Assembly: GCF_012910885.1 (NCBI RefSeq)
Contig: NZ_WTVM01000034.1
Span: 1-33,482, forward strand
Direction: 5' to 3'
DNA from: Azoarcus taiwanensis
GTDB lineage: Bacteria > Pseudomonadota > Gammaproteobacteria > Burkholderiales > Rhodocyclaceae
Length of the DNA stretch: 33,482 nt
The notes under the pieces are model-generated. The model saw only the letters and a list, made by a program, of their open reading frames with translations. It was not told the origin of the DNA and ran no database searches. Shown here piece after piece: positions 1 to 8,619 of the stretch; position 1 is the stretch's first letter; each line of letters starts with the position of its first letter. The position numbers were made by a program, and so were the translations under genes.

Positions 1-849
1 CTGAACGAGGCAATGAAGCGCTCGACCAAGGCAGTCGTTCTGGGTGCCGGACTGGTAGGCATGCATGCGGCCGAGAACCTTGTGAAGGCCGGCGCCGACG
101 TCACCATCGTCGAGATGAGTGCCCAACTGACTTCGGGCTACTTCGACCGCATCGCCGCCAACCTGATCGAACAGGCGTTTCTCGAAGCCGGGGCGACGAT
201 CATGACCGGTAAGCGCGTGATTGGCCTCGAACCCGGCGGGAACGGCACCCGCATCGCGCTCGATTGCGGCGCAACCCTGGAAGCCGACCTGCTGCTGGTT
301 GCGACCGGCGTGCGCCCGGAGCTCGACTATCTGAACGGTAGCGGGATCGACGCCGATCGCGGAATTCTGGTCGACGACACCATGCGCACCTCGGTGGAGA
401 ACGTCTGGGCAGCCGGCGACTGCGCGCAGGCGCGCGGTTTCTTCACCGGCACACCGATCATGAACGCGATCCTGCCGGACGCGTCGATCCAGGGTCGCAT
501 CGCCGGCATGGCCATGGTCGATGACCCCGGCATCAAACCCTATCCGGGCGGGGTGCCACTGAACACTTACCACTTCTTCGGGCGGCATGCGATTTCGGTC
601 GGCTCGAGCAGTGTCCCCGAGGGTGGTGAAGAGCAGGTCCGCTTCGACGAAGCGAGCGGGCGCTACCTGCGTGCGGTGTTCGATCGCGAGAACCGCCTGA
701 GCGGGATCTTCGGCGTGAATGAGTTCTTCGACGGAGGCGTGATGGCGCAGTTGATTCTGCGTCGCACCGATCTGACCGACACCCGGGCGCGACTGTTCGC
801 GAACCCGCTCGCGACGGGTCGCGAGCTGATGTCGCAAATCTGGCGCTAG
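1..849 (+). CDS. padH: Phenylglyoxylate dehydrogenase NAD(P)/FAD flavoprotein subunit, 5'-truncated by window edge
   Basis: The reading frame is open from base 1, and the first in-frame ATG at 13 lies inside a conserved domain, so this is the C-terminal part of a larger gene. It encodes a pyridine nucleotide-disulfide oxidoreductase-fold flavoprotein. A dinucleotide-binding VLGAGLVG loop near the visible start is followed by an acidic residue in VTIVE, and the late ENVWAAGDCA segment is the typical second FAD-contacting motif. The first FAD-binding GxGxxG expected at the true N-terminus is missing because of the window edge. It is followed 9 bp later by a TPP/ferredoxin subunit and then by phenylacetate-CoA ligase. 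From that context it is inferred to be the electron-transfer (NADH-forming) subunit of phenylglyoxylate:NAD oxidoreductase. The symbol is assigned by context; a related 2-oxoacid oxidoreductase flavoprotein cannot be excluded. Confidence 0.75.
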   Translation: MNEAMKRSTKAVVLGAGLVGMHAAENLVKAGADVTIVEMSAQLTSGYFDRIAANLIEQAFLEAGATIMTGKRVIGLEPGGNGTRIALDCGATLEADLLLVATGVRPELDYLNGSGIDADRGILVDDTMRTSVENVWAAGDCAQARGFFTGTPIMNAILPDASIQGRIAGMAMVDDPGIKPYPGGVPLNTYHFFGRHAISVGSSSVPEGGEEQVRFDEASGRYLRAVFDRENRLSGIFGVNEFFDGGVMAQLILRRTDLTDTRARLFANPLATGRELMSQIWR

Positions 850-858
850 GAGACAGCA

Positions 859-2217
859 ATGGGACAAGCCTATTCAACCATCGCATTCGATCCATCCGCC
901 TGTGACGGCTGTGGTGAATGCATGAAGGCGTGCGCACGCGTCAAGTTCGATTCCGCCGACGTCTCGCGCTCCTTGATCCAGATCGTCAAGTCCGGCGATG
1001 GTGCCGACATGCGTCCCGGCACGCCTGGCGAATTCGAACTCGCCCTATGTCGGCAGTGCGGTGACCCGAAGTGCGTCACAGTCTGCCCGGCAGCCGCACT
1101 AACAAAGAACGGCAGTACCGGCGTCATCGACTGGGACCCTGCGAAGTGCGTCGACTGTCTGTTGTGCACGCTCGGCTGTTCCTATGCCGGCATTTCACTC
1201 GATGCCGAGGTCGGACGAGTCAGCAAGTGCGACACCTGCGACGGCAATCCGGCCTGCGTTCCGGCTTGTCCGCATGGCGCACTGCGCTATGTGACCACCT
1301 CGCGAATCTACAATGAGGTCGGCGACTGGGAAGACCTTTTCGCGCCGGGCCTGGCGGGTTGCCAAGGCTGCAATACCGAGTTGCTGATGCGGCACGCGTT
1401 GCGCCGGGTCGGTCCCGACACCGTGCTCGCAACGCCACCGGGTTGCGTACCGGGCATGGGTTCGGTCGGTTTCAATGGCACGACGGGCACGAAGGTTCCG
1501 GTCTTCCACCCTCTGCTGACCAACACCGCGTCGATGCTCGCCGGCATCAAGCGCCAGTACAAGCGCGTCGGACGGGATATAACAGCCATGGCGATCGCCG
1601 GCGACGGCGGCGCCTCCGACGTGGGATTCCAGTCACTGTCGGGCGCAGCCGAACGCGGCGAGCAAATCCTGTTTCTCGTGATCGACAACGAAGGCTACAT
1701 GAACACCGGCATGCAGCGTTCGAGCTGCACCCCGTTCGGCGCCTGGACCTCGACGACGCCGGTCGGTGAGCACGGCCAGGGCAAGACGCAGGATGCCAAG
1801 AATCTGCCGCTGATCATGGTGAATCACCGCTGCGAGTATGTCGCGACCGCCTCGACGGCCTTCATGGAAGACCTGTACGACAAGCTCGACAAGGCCATCG
1901 CGGCCTCCAAGCGTGGCTTTGCCTACCTGCACGTCTACTCGCCCTGCACCACCGGCTGGCGGTTTCCGGGCGATCGCAACATCGAGGTCGCACGCAAGGC
2001 GGTGGAAACCAACTTTGTGCTGCTCTGGGAATACACCCAGAACCGCGGGCTGCGTTTCACCCGCCCGGTCAACGATCCGGCACCGGTAACCGAATACCTG
2101 AAGACGATGGCCCGCTTCAAGCACCTGAGCGAGGCACAGATCGACCATATCCAGCGCAAGGTGGAGGAGAACCTGCGCTTCGTTAAGCGAATGGCGGAGA
2201 TGGCAGATGCAGAATGA
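859..2217 (+). CDS. padI: Phenylglyoxylate dehydrogenase subunit: four-cluster ferredoxin domain fused to TPP-binding domain
   Basis: A 452-aa subunit of a 2-oxoacid:acceptor oxidoreductase that oxidatively decarboxylates phenylglyoxylate to benzoyl-CoA. The N-terminal 140 residues carry four cysteine groups (starting at about C15, C64, C97 and C124), consistent with up to four [4Fe-4S] clusters. The rest is the beta-type thiamine diphosphate domain, with a clear GDG(248-250)-x26-N277 motif and a conserved MNTGMQ segment, as in pyruvate:ferredoxin oxidoreductase beta subunits. The ATG at 859 follows AGGAGA. Its 3' end overlaps the next gene by 11 bp, so the two are translationally coupled. 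The Pad assignment rests on the adjacent flavoprotein and phenylacetate-CoA ligase. An indolepyruvate or other aryl-2-oxoacid oxidoreductase is the main alternative. Confidence 0.8.
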   Translation: MGQAYSTIAFDPSACDGCGECMKACARVKFDSADVSRSLIQIVKSGDGADMRPGTPGEFELALCRQCGDPKCVTVCPAAALTKNGSTGVIDWDPAKCVDCLLCTLGCSYAGISLDAEVGRVSKCDTCDGNPACVPACPHGALRYVTTSRIYNEVGDWEDLFAPGLAGCQGCNTELLMRHALRRVGPDTVLATPPGCVPGMGSVGFNGTTGTKVPVFHPLLTNTASMLAGIKRQYKRVGRDITAMAIAGDGGASDVGFQSLSGAAERGEQILFLVIDNEGYMNTGMQRSSCTPFGAWTSTTPVGEHGQGKTQDAKNLPLIMVNHRCEYVATASTAFMEDLYDKLDKAIAASKRGFAYLHVYSPCTTGWRFPGDRNIEVARKAVETNFVLLWEYTQNRGLRFTRPVNDPAPVTEYLKTMARFKHLSEAQIDHIQRKVEENLRFVKRMAEMADAE

Positions 2218-3553
2218 AAAAACAGCCCCAAACACCCCGCGCCCCGATCTGGACGCGGCGGAAAACATGACACGCGAAGCGCTCGAGGCCCTGCAGCTCG
2301 AACGGCTGCGCTGGTCCCTGCAGCACGCTTATGACAACGTGCCACACTACCGGACAGCCTTCGACGCGGCTGGCGTCAGGCCGGCCGACCTGCAGACGCT
2401 GTCCGACCTCGCGCGGTTTCCGTTCACGACGAAGACCGACCTGCGCGACAACTATCCATACGGCATGTTCGCGACACCACTGTCCGACATCGTGCGTATC
2501 CACGCCTCTTCCGGCACCACCGGGCGGCCCACTGTCGTCGGCTACACGCAGCAGGACATCAGCACCTGGGCCGGCGCAATGGCGCGTTCGATCCGCGCGG
2601 CGGGCGGCTCACGCAACGACATCATCCTGAACTCATACGGCTACGGTCTGTTTACCGGCGGACTTGGCGCGCACTATGGCGGCGAAGCGCTCGGCGCGAC
2701 GGTCATTCCGATGGGGGGTGGCAATACCGAGAAACAGGTCCAGTTGATCGATGAGTTCTCGCCCACGATCATCATGGCGACGCCTTCGTACATGCTCACC
2801 ATTGCCGACGAGATGCAGCGCCAGGGCATGGATCCGGCCGCATGCTCGCTGCGCATCGGCATTTTCGGCGCCGAACCCTGGACCAACGAGATGCGCGCCG
2901 AGATCGAACGGCGCCTGGGAATCGACGCCGTCGACATCTATGGGCTTTCAGAGGTTATCGGCCCGGGTGTCGCCTGTGAATGCATAGAAACCAAGGATGG
3001 ACCGCACATCTGGGAAGACATGTTCTACCCGGAGATCATCGATCCCGTCACTGGCGAGGTGTTGCCCGACGGCGAGCACGGGGAACTGGTATTCACCTCA
3101 CTCACCAAGGAGGCGATGCCGATCATCCGCTACCGCACACGTGACCTGACCCGGCTGATGCCGGGCACCGCGCGACCGATGCGCCGGATGGACAAGATCA
3201 CCGGTCGAAGCGACGACATGCTGATCATCCGCGGGGTCAATGTGTTCCCGACCCAGATCGAGGAACTCATCCTCAAGGACGAGCACCTGTGCGGACACTA
3301 TCAACTGGTGCTCGAACGCGAGGGGCACATGGACAGCCTGACGGTTCGCACCGAGCTCCGGCACGACCTGTGCGATTCGATCGGTCGGGCGCAGCGCGAC
3401 GCGATCGCTGCCAATCTGCGCCACGCAATCAAGAGCACGGTCGGCGTCTCGTCGGTCGTCGAAGTACTGCCTTCCGACAGCATCGAGCGCACCCTCGTGG
3501 GCAAGGCGAAGCGGGTCATCGACAAGCGTCCGAAACAGGGCGTGGCGGCCTGA
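2207..3553 (+). CDS. padJ: Phenylacetate-CoA ligase (AMP-forming), copy 1 in the anaerobic cluster
   Basis: A 448-aa cytosolic enzyme of the PaaK family that activates phenylacetate to phenylacetyl-CoA with ATP. The adenylate-forming motif SSGTTGRPT is near residues 101-109. YGLSEVIGPG and YRTRDLTRL match the mobile A5/A8 region, and the C-terminal GKAKRVIDKRP holds the conserved late lysine. The length is usual for the family (about 430-450). The ATG overlaps padI by 11 bp and is preceded by GGAG. A second, clearly related ligase gene lies at 21141-22466 inside the aerobic cluster. The two differ in their N-terminal 20 residues and last 80 residues. This copy presumably serves anaerobic growth, which is inference from position. 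Confidence 0.88.
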   Translation: MQNEKTAPNTPRPDLDAAENMTREALEALQLERLRWSLQHAYDNVPHYRTAFDAAGVRPADLQTLSDLARFPFTTKTDLRDNYPYGMFATPLSDIVRIHASSGTTGRPTVVGYTQQDISTWAGAMARSIRAAGGSRNDIILNSYGYGLFTGGLGAHYGGEALGATVIPMGGGNTEKQVQLIDEFSPTIIMATPSYMLTIADEMQRQGMDPAACSLRIGIFGAEPWTNEMRAEIERRLGIDAVDIYGLSEVIGPGVACECIETKDGPHIWEDMFYPEIIDPVTGEVLPDGEHGELVFTSLTKEAMPIIRYRTRDLTRLMPGTARPMRRMDKITGRSDDMLIIRGVNVFPTQIEELILKDEHLCGHYQLVLEREGHMDSLTVRTELRHDLCDSIGRAQRDAIAANLRHAIKSTVGVSSVVEVLPSDSIERTLVGKAKRVIDKRPKQGVAA

Positions 3554-3596
3554 TCGGCCGAGAACAACCAGAAGCGACAGAAAGGGGAGACACGAG

Positions 3597-5702
3597 GTGC
3601 AACATACCGAGGCGGAACCGGAAACGGCCACAGAGGCAATCGCCGCGATCGCCGCGCGTCAGAGCGGCACGGAACGACCTGCAGCGCTCAGCGACAGCGA
3701 ACTCGCATCCATCCTGATCACCATCGGCATCGCGCTCGAACCGGAGCTCGATATGGTGAACGGCGGGCGAAAACCGGACTATGCAATTGCCCTGAACGCG
3801 ACACGCGAGTTCGGGCTGGTGATCAGCGCCGGCCTCGCCGGCGTGGAGGCGAGGCTCGACATCGCGCACTTCGCGCGGGACCGCGCACGAGTATGCTCCG
3901 TGGTCGAGCTCACCGACGCCACGGATCTTCTTTCACGCTTCCAGCGCACCCTCGCCTACCAACGCATGGCGCTCGGCATCGAACGCCGTGCACTGCGACG
4001 CCTTGACGAAGCCCTGCTGCAAAACTTCGAGGCCGTGCTCGCCCTTGCCGCAGACGTCGCCGGCATGCGCAGCGACGACGCTCACAGCCTGCATTCGCTG
4101 CAGCTCGACTGTGTCTGGGGTGACGACGAAGCAATCCACGTAGTCTCGGCCTCTGGCGCCACCGGCGAAGCGCCGACGCGGCGCTATCCGAGACCAATCG
4201 CGAAGATCGACAGGCTGCTGCACCCGCGCACGATAGGGCTGGTTGGCGTATCCGCGAGCGGGATGAACTTCGGGCGAATCATTCTGCGCAATCTGCTGGG
4301 CAGCGGCTGCGAACCGTCCCGGCTGCGCATCCTGCGCCCTGGCGAAGACGAGATCGACGGCGTGCGCTGCGTCGAAGGGCTGGCATCTCTCGACGAGAAG
4401 CTCGACCTGTTGATCGTCGCGGTGGCGGCAGACGCGGTATATGGCCTGGTCGACGAGATCATCGCCACCAATGCGGTCGAGTCGGTCATGCTGATCCCGG
4501 GCGGGCTGGGCGAGACCGAGAAGAGCCGCGAAGCCGCGGCCGCGATGGCCGAGCGTATCAATGCCGCCCACGGGCGCGGGGATGGCGGGCCGGTCTTTCT
4601 CGGCGCGAACTGCCTCGGGGTGGTTTCCCACCCCGGCGCCTACGATTCCTGGTTCATACCGCTCGAACGCCTGCCCAAGCCGCAGAAGCGCGCGCAGCGC
4701 AACGCCGTCATGCTGAGTCAGAGCGGCGCGTTCATGATCACCCGCCTCAGCCATAACCCGTGGCTGGATCCGCGCTACATGATCGCGATGGGCAATCAGA
4801 CCGACCTCACCCATGGCGACTTGTTGTCCTGGTTCGCGCAACGAGAGGACGTAGAGACCATCGGCGTGTATGTCGAAGGTTTCCGCGACGAGGATGGCCT
4901 CGTGTTCGCCCGTGCAATCCGGCGCGCGGTCGAGAATGGCAAGCTCGTGGTGGTCTACAAGTCCGGGCGCAGTCCTGCGGGCCAGGCCGGCGTGATGGGA
5001 CACACCGCGTCGATCGCCGGCGACCCGGTACTGTTCGATTCGGTGCTCCGCCAGGCCGGCGCGATCGTGACCGACAAGGTGGAGGATTTCGACGACTTGT
5101 TCTACATGGCCGGCGTCTTCTACCACAAACGCATCGGACCACGCCTCGGTGCCGCCAGTGGCGCCGGTTTCGAGGCGGTGAGCGCGGCTGACTCGATCGA
5201 CGGCGAGACCTTCTCGATGCAGATGGGCACCCTCGAGGCCGACACGGTGACACGGGTCGAAGCCATCCTCGCGGAAAAGAAGCTCGCCGCGCTGGTCGAG
5301 GTGCGCAATCCCCTGGACATGAACCCCGGTGCGGACGACGATGCACACGTGCGCATCACCGAGGCATTCATCGAAGACCCCAACATCGATGCCGTGGTCG
5401 TCGGCCTGGACCCCACCGCACCGATGGTACGCGCCCTGGCCGAGAGCCGCTTGCGTCCGGGCTACGACATCAACGACCCGCTGAGCACGGTGCACACGCT
5501 GCCTCCCCTGGTCGAGCGTAGCGACAAACCCATCGTGGCGGTCGTCGATGCCGGCAGCCTTTACGACGCGATGGCCGATGCGCTGCGTGATCGCGGTGTG
5601 TGCGTATTCCGCAACGTCGCGCGCGGCACCCGGGCGCTCGTGCGTTATGTCGAGGCGCGGCTCGCCGCCGAGCTGATCCGTACGAACCGGCACAGGGACT
5701 GA
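3597..5702 (+). CDS. NDP-forming acyl-CoA synthetase-like protein with incomplete N-terminal ATP-grasp
   Basis: A 701-aa protein starting at GTG after a strong AAAGGGGAGA site. From about residue 202 it contains a Rossmann CoA-binding domain (HPRTIGLVGVS), then a succinyl-CoA-ligase-like domain with SQSGAFM and MGHTASIAG. H469 in the latter aligns with the phosphohistidine of succinyl-CoA synthetase alpha (motif MGHAGAIIAG). The first 200 residues look like only the C-terminal half of an ATP-grasp domain (FGLVISAGLAGVE resembles FGPVVMFGLGGI of ADP-forming acetyl-CoA synthetases). The lysine-bearing ATP-binding half appears missing. It lies 43 bp after the ligase gene and before a thioesterase. 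The substrate is probably an aryl- or dicarboxyl-CoA, which is inference. It could also be a protein acetyltransferase-like relative, but no GNAT domain is seen. Confidence 0.7.
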   Translation: MQHTEAEPETATEAIAAIAARQSGTERPAALSDSELASILITIGIALEPELDMVNGGRKPDYAIALNATREFGLVISAGLAGVEARLDIAHFARDRARVCSVVELTDATDLLSRFQRTLAYQRMALGIERRALRRLDEALLQNFEAVLALAADVAGMRSDDAHSLHSLQLDCVWGDDEAIHVVSASGATGEAPTRRYPRPIAKIDRLLHPRTIGLVGVSASGMNFGRIILRNLLGSGCEPSRLRILRPGEDEIDGVRCVEGLASLDEKLDLLIVAVAADAVYGLVDEIIATNAVESVMLIPGGLGETEKSREAAAAMAERINAAHGRGDGGPVFLGANCLGVVSHPGAYDSWFIPLERLPKPQKRAQRNAVMLSQSGAFMITRLSHNPWLDPRYMIAMGNQTDLTHGDLLSWFAQREDVETIGVYVEGFRDEDGLVFARAIRRAVENGKLVVVYKSGRSPAGQAGVMGHTASIAGDPVLFDSVLRQAGAIVTDKVEDFDDLFYMAGVFYHKRIGPRLGAASGAGFEAVSAADSIDGETFSMQMGTLEADTVTRVEAILAEKKLAALVEVRNPLDMNPGADDDAHVRITEAFIEDPNIDAVVVGLDPTAPMVRALAESRLRPGYDINDPLSTVHTLPPLVERSDKPIVAVVDAGSLYDAMADALRDRGVCVFRNVARGTRALVRYVEARLAAELIRTNRHRD

Positions 5703-5753
5703 CCACCCCGGACCCGGTCACTTTCCATTATCCCCACTCGAGGAGTGCTCACC

Positions 5754-6161
5754 ATGAGCGAAACCCTGGCCCCCGGCCTGACCCTGACCCGCCGCTACGA
5801 AATCGACACCGCACGCACCATCGCCTTCATGGGTGACGAGTGCCGCGTCTACTCCACCCCCGCGCTGCTCTACGACATCGAAGTGTGTTGCCGCGACCTG
5901 CTGCTCGAACACATTGGAGAGGGCAAGGACTCGGTCGGTACGCGTATTGAGCTCGATCATGTCGGCGCAACCCTGTTGTCGATGTGGATAGAGATCACCG
6001 TCAAGCTCGTCGAAGTCAACGGTGCCGCAGTCACCTTCGAGTTCACCGCGCGCGACGCACTCGAAGAGGTCGCCCGCGGTCGTCACAACCGGTTCATCGT
6101 CGGCGTCGACAAGACCCGCCAGCGCCTGCTTGGCAAACTCGAGAAGGCTCGCTCCGCCTGA
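5754..6161 (+). CDS. FlK-type hotdog acyl-CoA thioesterase
   Basis: A 135-aa hotdog-fold protein. The start was chosen at ATG 5754 because CGAGGAG lies 9 bases upstream; the upstream GTG at 5745 overlaps that site. The sequence aligns over most of its length, as I recall it, with fluoroacetyl-CoA thioesterase FlK. T35, E43 and H69 fall at the positions of the FlK triad Thr42/Glu50/His76 with a constant offset of seven. The segment SVGTRIELDHVGAT matches the FlK SLGTAICVTHTAAT region. Located 51 bp after the acyl-CoA synthetase-like gene, it probably hydrolyses a stalled aryl-CoA such as phenylacetyl- or phenylglyoxylyl-CoA to free CoA. The substrate is inference; fluoroacetyl-CoA itself is unlikely. 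Confidence 0.82.
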   Translation: MSETLAPGLTLTRRYEIDTARTIAFMGDECRVYSTPALLYDIEVCCRDLLLEHIGEGKDSVGTRIELDHVGATLLSMWIEITVKLVEVNGAAVTFEFTARDALEEVARGRHNRFIVGVDKTRQRLLGKLEKARSA

Positions 6162-6303
6162 ACACGCCCCGTATCGAAAGCGTTCTACGCAGGGACAGGC
6201 GGAATGCAGCGACACTGCGCGCATACCCCTGATCGGACCGGTTACGCGGACCGGAGCTGTTGCGACTACAATTGGGATCCGTGCCTTCTAGCCTTGCATA
6301 CCC

Positions 6304-6759
6304 ATGGTCCAACGTGCCGCCAACACGCCGATCCGCTTCGGCCTGCTCCCGGAACTGATCGGCTACCGGCTCCGTCTCGCCCAGCTTGCCGTGTTCAAGG
6401 ATTTCTGCGAACACGTCGGGGGGGCCGAGATGACGCCGACGCTCTTTGGCGTGCTCGCACTGGTCGAGGCCAACCCGGGCATGACACAGGCTCAACTTGC
6501 CGAAGCGATCCAGCTCGACCGCTCCAGCATCGTGAGTATTCTGGACAAGCTCGAGGCGCGTGGTCTGGTCGAGCGTCGGCGGGCGCCGAACAACCGGCGA
6601 TCGAACGCACTCCGGCTCACCGCAGACGGCGAAGCACTGGTCGCCGAACTACTGCCCGAAGTTCATGCCCACGAGCAGCGACTGGTCCGCCATCTCGACG
6701 CTGACGAGCAGAAAACGCTGCGCGCCTTGCTTGACAAGGTCATTTCAGTCACAAGCTGA
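6304..6759 (+). CDS. MarR family transcriptional regulator
   Basis: A 151-aa winged-helix regulator. Residues 50-110 carry the MarR DNA-binding core (MTQAQLAEAIQLDRSSIVSI) followed by the wing (RRRAPNNRRSNALRLT). Helices at each end would form the dimer interface. The ATG at 6304 has no clear ribosome site, and a TACAAT hexamer at 6267-6272 could be the -10 of its own promoter, which would give a short leader. It sits between the pad-like operon and phenylpyruvate decarboxylase on the same strand. It may therefore respond to an aromatic acid or CoA thioester and control one or both; this is inference from position only. Confidence 0.88.
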   Translation: MVQRAANTPIRFGLLPELIGYRLRLAQLAVFKDFCEHVGGAEMTPTLFGVLALVEANPGMTQAQLAEAIQLDRSSIVSILDKLEARGLVERRRAPNNRRSNALRLTADGEALVAELLPEVHAHEQRLVRHLDADEQKTLRALLDKVISVTS

Positions 6760-6867
6760 TCGGGCCCGCGCGGGCAAATCGGGGAGGCGTGTCAACCGTC
6801 ACGCCGCTTTCGCAAGCCTGAACCCGCGCGACTGGCCGACGCTCATCCAGTCAGGAGGCCTCACCCA

Positions 6868-8493
6868 ATGAACATTTCCGAATCCCTCCTGCACGCGCTG
6901 CGCGATCATGGCGCCAGGGAAATCTTCGGCATCCCCGGCGATTTCGCCCTGCCGTTCTTCAAGGTCATCGAAGAGTCGGGAATTCTGCCCCTGTACACGC
7001 TGAGCCACGAACCCGGTGTGGGTTTCGCTGCCGACGCCGCCGCCCGCATCCATGGCGGACTCGGCGTCGCTGCAGTCACCTATGGCGCCGGCGCACTCAA
7101 CATGGTCAATCCGGTGGCCGGTGCTTTCGCCGAGAAATCACCGCTGGTCGTCATCTCCGGCGCCCCGGGCGCTGGCGAGTCCAAGTCCGGCCTGCTGCTT
7201 CACCATCAGGCCAAGACCCTGGACTCGCAGTTCGCGATCTACAGGGAAATAACCTGCGACCAGGCGCGCCTGGACGACGCCCACAGCGCCCCCGACGAGA
7301 TTGCGCGCGTGCTCGCGAGTTGCCTGCGTGAGTCCCGTCCGGTCTATATCGAGTTGCCGCGCGACATGGTTGGCGTAGCGTGCGAGCCAGTCCAGCCGCT
7401 GGCGCCGGACGCGCCGGACGCCGAGGCGCTCGCGGCCTGCGCCGACGAGATTCTCGCGCGCCTCAACGCTGCACACTCACCGGTGGTCCTGGTCGGCGTC
7501 GAGGTTCGCCGTTTCGGGCTGGAGTCGCGGGTCGCCGAACTGTGCACGCGTCTGGGCATCCCCGTCGCCACCTCCATCCTCGGTCGCGGCTTGCTCGCCG
7601 ACGCTGGCGCGCCGCTGGTGGGCACCTATCTCGGCGTTGCCGGCGACACCCAGATCACCGAACTCGTCGAACAGTCCGACGCGTTGCTGTTGCTCGGCGT
7701 CGTGCTTTCCGACACCAACTTTGGTGTGTCGTCGCGTCAGATTGACATGCGCAAGACCATTCAGGCACTGGACCACCGGGTCAGCCTGGGCTACCACGTC
7801 TATCCCGACATCCCCCTCGCGTCTGTGGTGGATGCGCTGCTGGAACGGGTGACCGATACCGGAAAAGCCCGCACCCGGACGATCCAGCCTCCCGCATATC
7901 CGCACGGACTGGTCGCGGATGACGCTCCAATCACACCCAACGACATCGCCTGTGCGATCAACGATTTGATGCTCGAACACGGCCGCATGCCAATCGCCGC
8001 TGACATGGGCGACTGCATGTTCACCGCGATGGACATTGGGCCAACCGCACTGGTCGCGCCAGGATATTACGCAACAATGGGTTTCGGCGTGCCAGCCGGA
8101 CTCGGTCTTCAGGCCGCATGCGGCGAACGCCCCCTGATCCTGGTCGGCGACGGGGCATTCCAGATGACCGGCTGGGAGCTCGGCAACTGCCGCCGCTTCG
8201 GCTGGGACCCGATCGTGATCGTGTTCAACAACCTGTCCTGGGAAATGCTCCGCACCTTCCAGCCGGAATCCGGTTTCAACAACCTCGACGACTGGCAGTT
8301 TGCCGCAATGGCGAGCGGGCTGGGCGGAGACGGCGTTCGCGTTCATAGCCGCGCCGAACTGAGCGCCGCCCTGGTTCAGGCAGTAAAGCGCCGCGGCCGT
8401 TTCCAGCTTATCGAGGCGATGATCCCGCGCGGCGTCCTGTCGGACACGCTGAATCGCTTCGTCTCGGGAGTTAAACGTCTGAGCCGGAAGTGA
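6868..8493 (+). CDS. pdc: Phenylpyruvate decarboxylase (TPP-dependent)
   Basis: A 541-aa thiamine diphosphate enzyme converting phenylpyruvate to phenylacetaldehyde and CO2. It matches, along nearly the full length as I recall it, the Azospirillum brasilense phenylpyruvate decarboxylase (formerly IpdC), including GIPGDFALPFFK, the catalytic Glu48 in SHEP, and the His pair in LLLHHQ. The TPP motif GDG(427-429) ends at N454-N455, and the C-terminal GVLSDTL is present. Indolepyruvate could be a side substrate. The ATG at 6868 follows CAGGAGG. In Aromatoleum-type metabolism this is step two of anaerobic phenylalanine degradation, feeding aldehyde oxidation and phenylacetate-CoA ligase, both of which are encoded in this window. 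Confidence 0.9.
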   Translation: MNISESLLHALRDHGAREIFGIPGDFALPFFKVIEESGILPLYTLSHEPGVGFAADAAARIHGGLGVAAVTYGAGALNMVNPVAGAFAEKSPLVVISGAPGAGESKSGLLLHHQAKTLDSQFAIYREITCDQARLDDAHSAPDEIARVLASCLRESRPVYIELPRDMVGVACEPVQPLAPDAPDAEALAACADEILARLNAAHSPVVLVGVEVRRFGLESRVAELCTRLGIPVATSILGRGLLADAGAPLVGTYLGVAGDTQITELVEQSDALLLLGVVLSDTNFGVSSRQIDMRKTIQALDHRVSLGYHVYPDIPLASVVDALLERVTDTGKARTRTIQPPAYPHGLVADDAPITPNDIACAINDLMLEHGRMPIAADMGDCMFTAMDIGPTALVAPGYYATMGFGVPAGLGLQAACGERPLILVGDGAFQMTGWELGNCRRFGWDPIVIVFNNLSWEMLRTFQPESGFNNLDDWQFAAMASGLGGDGVRVHSRAELSAALVQAVKRRGRFQLIEAMIPRGVLSDTLNRFVSGVKRLSRK

Positions 8494-8595
8494 CGGCGGC
8501 CCGCCACACTCCATGACGCCCCCAGGAACTTCCGCTCACGACCCGATCCTGTCATTCACTGTGTTGGTAGTGCAATGTCAAGTTTCGAAGTCCAG

Positions 8596-8619
8596 CAGTC
8601 AACCAGTCAACCAGTCAGC
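8596..8619. repeat. Short tandem repeat, 8 bp x 3
   Basis: Three consecutive copies of CAGTCAAC, the last ending in GC, lie at the 3' end of the toxin gene and overlap its stop codon. The repeat could change length by slippage, but the effect would be limited to the last codons and the 3' untranslated region. Confidence 0.85.

Noticed and set aside
3933-5693. 586-codon minus-strand open frame
   Set aside because: Antisense shadow of the acyl-CoA synthetase-like gene, with His/Arg/Asp-rich composition and no recognisable fold.
6234-6254. Direct repeat CGGACCGG (two copies, 5-bp gap) upstream of the marR gene as an operator
   Set aside because: MarR sites are usually inverted repeats of 16-20 bp, and short GC-rich repeats are frequent in this DNA.
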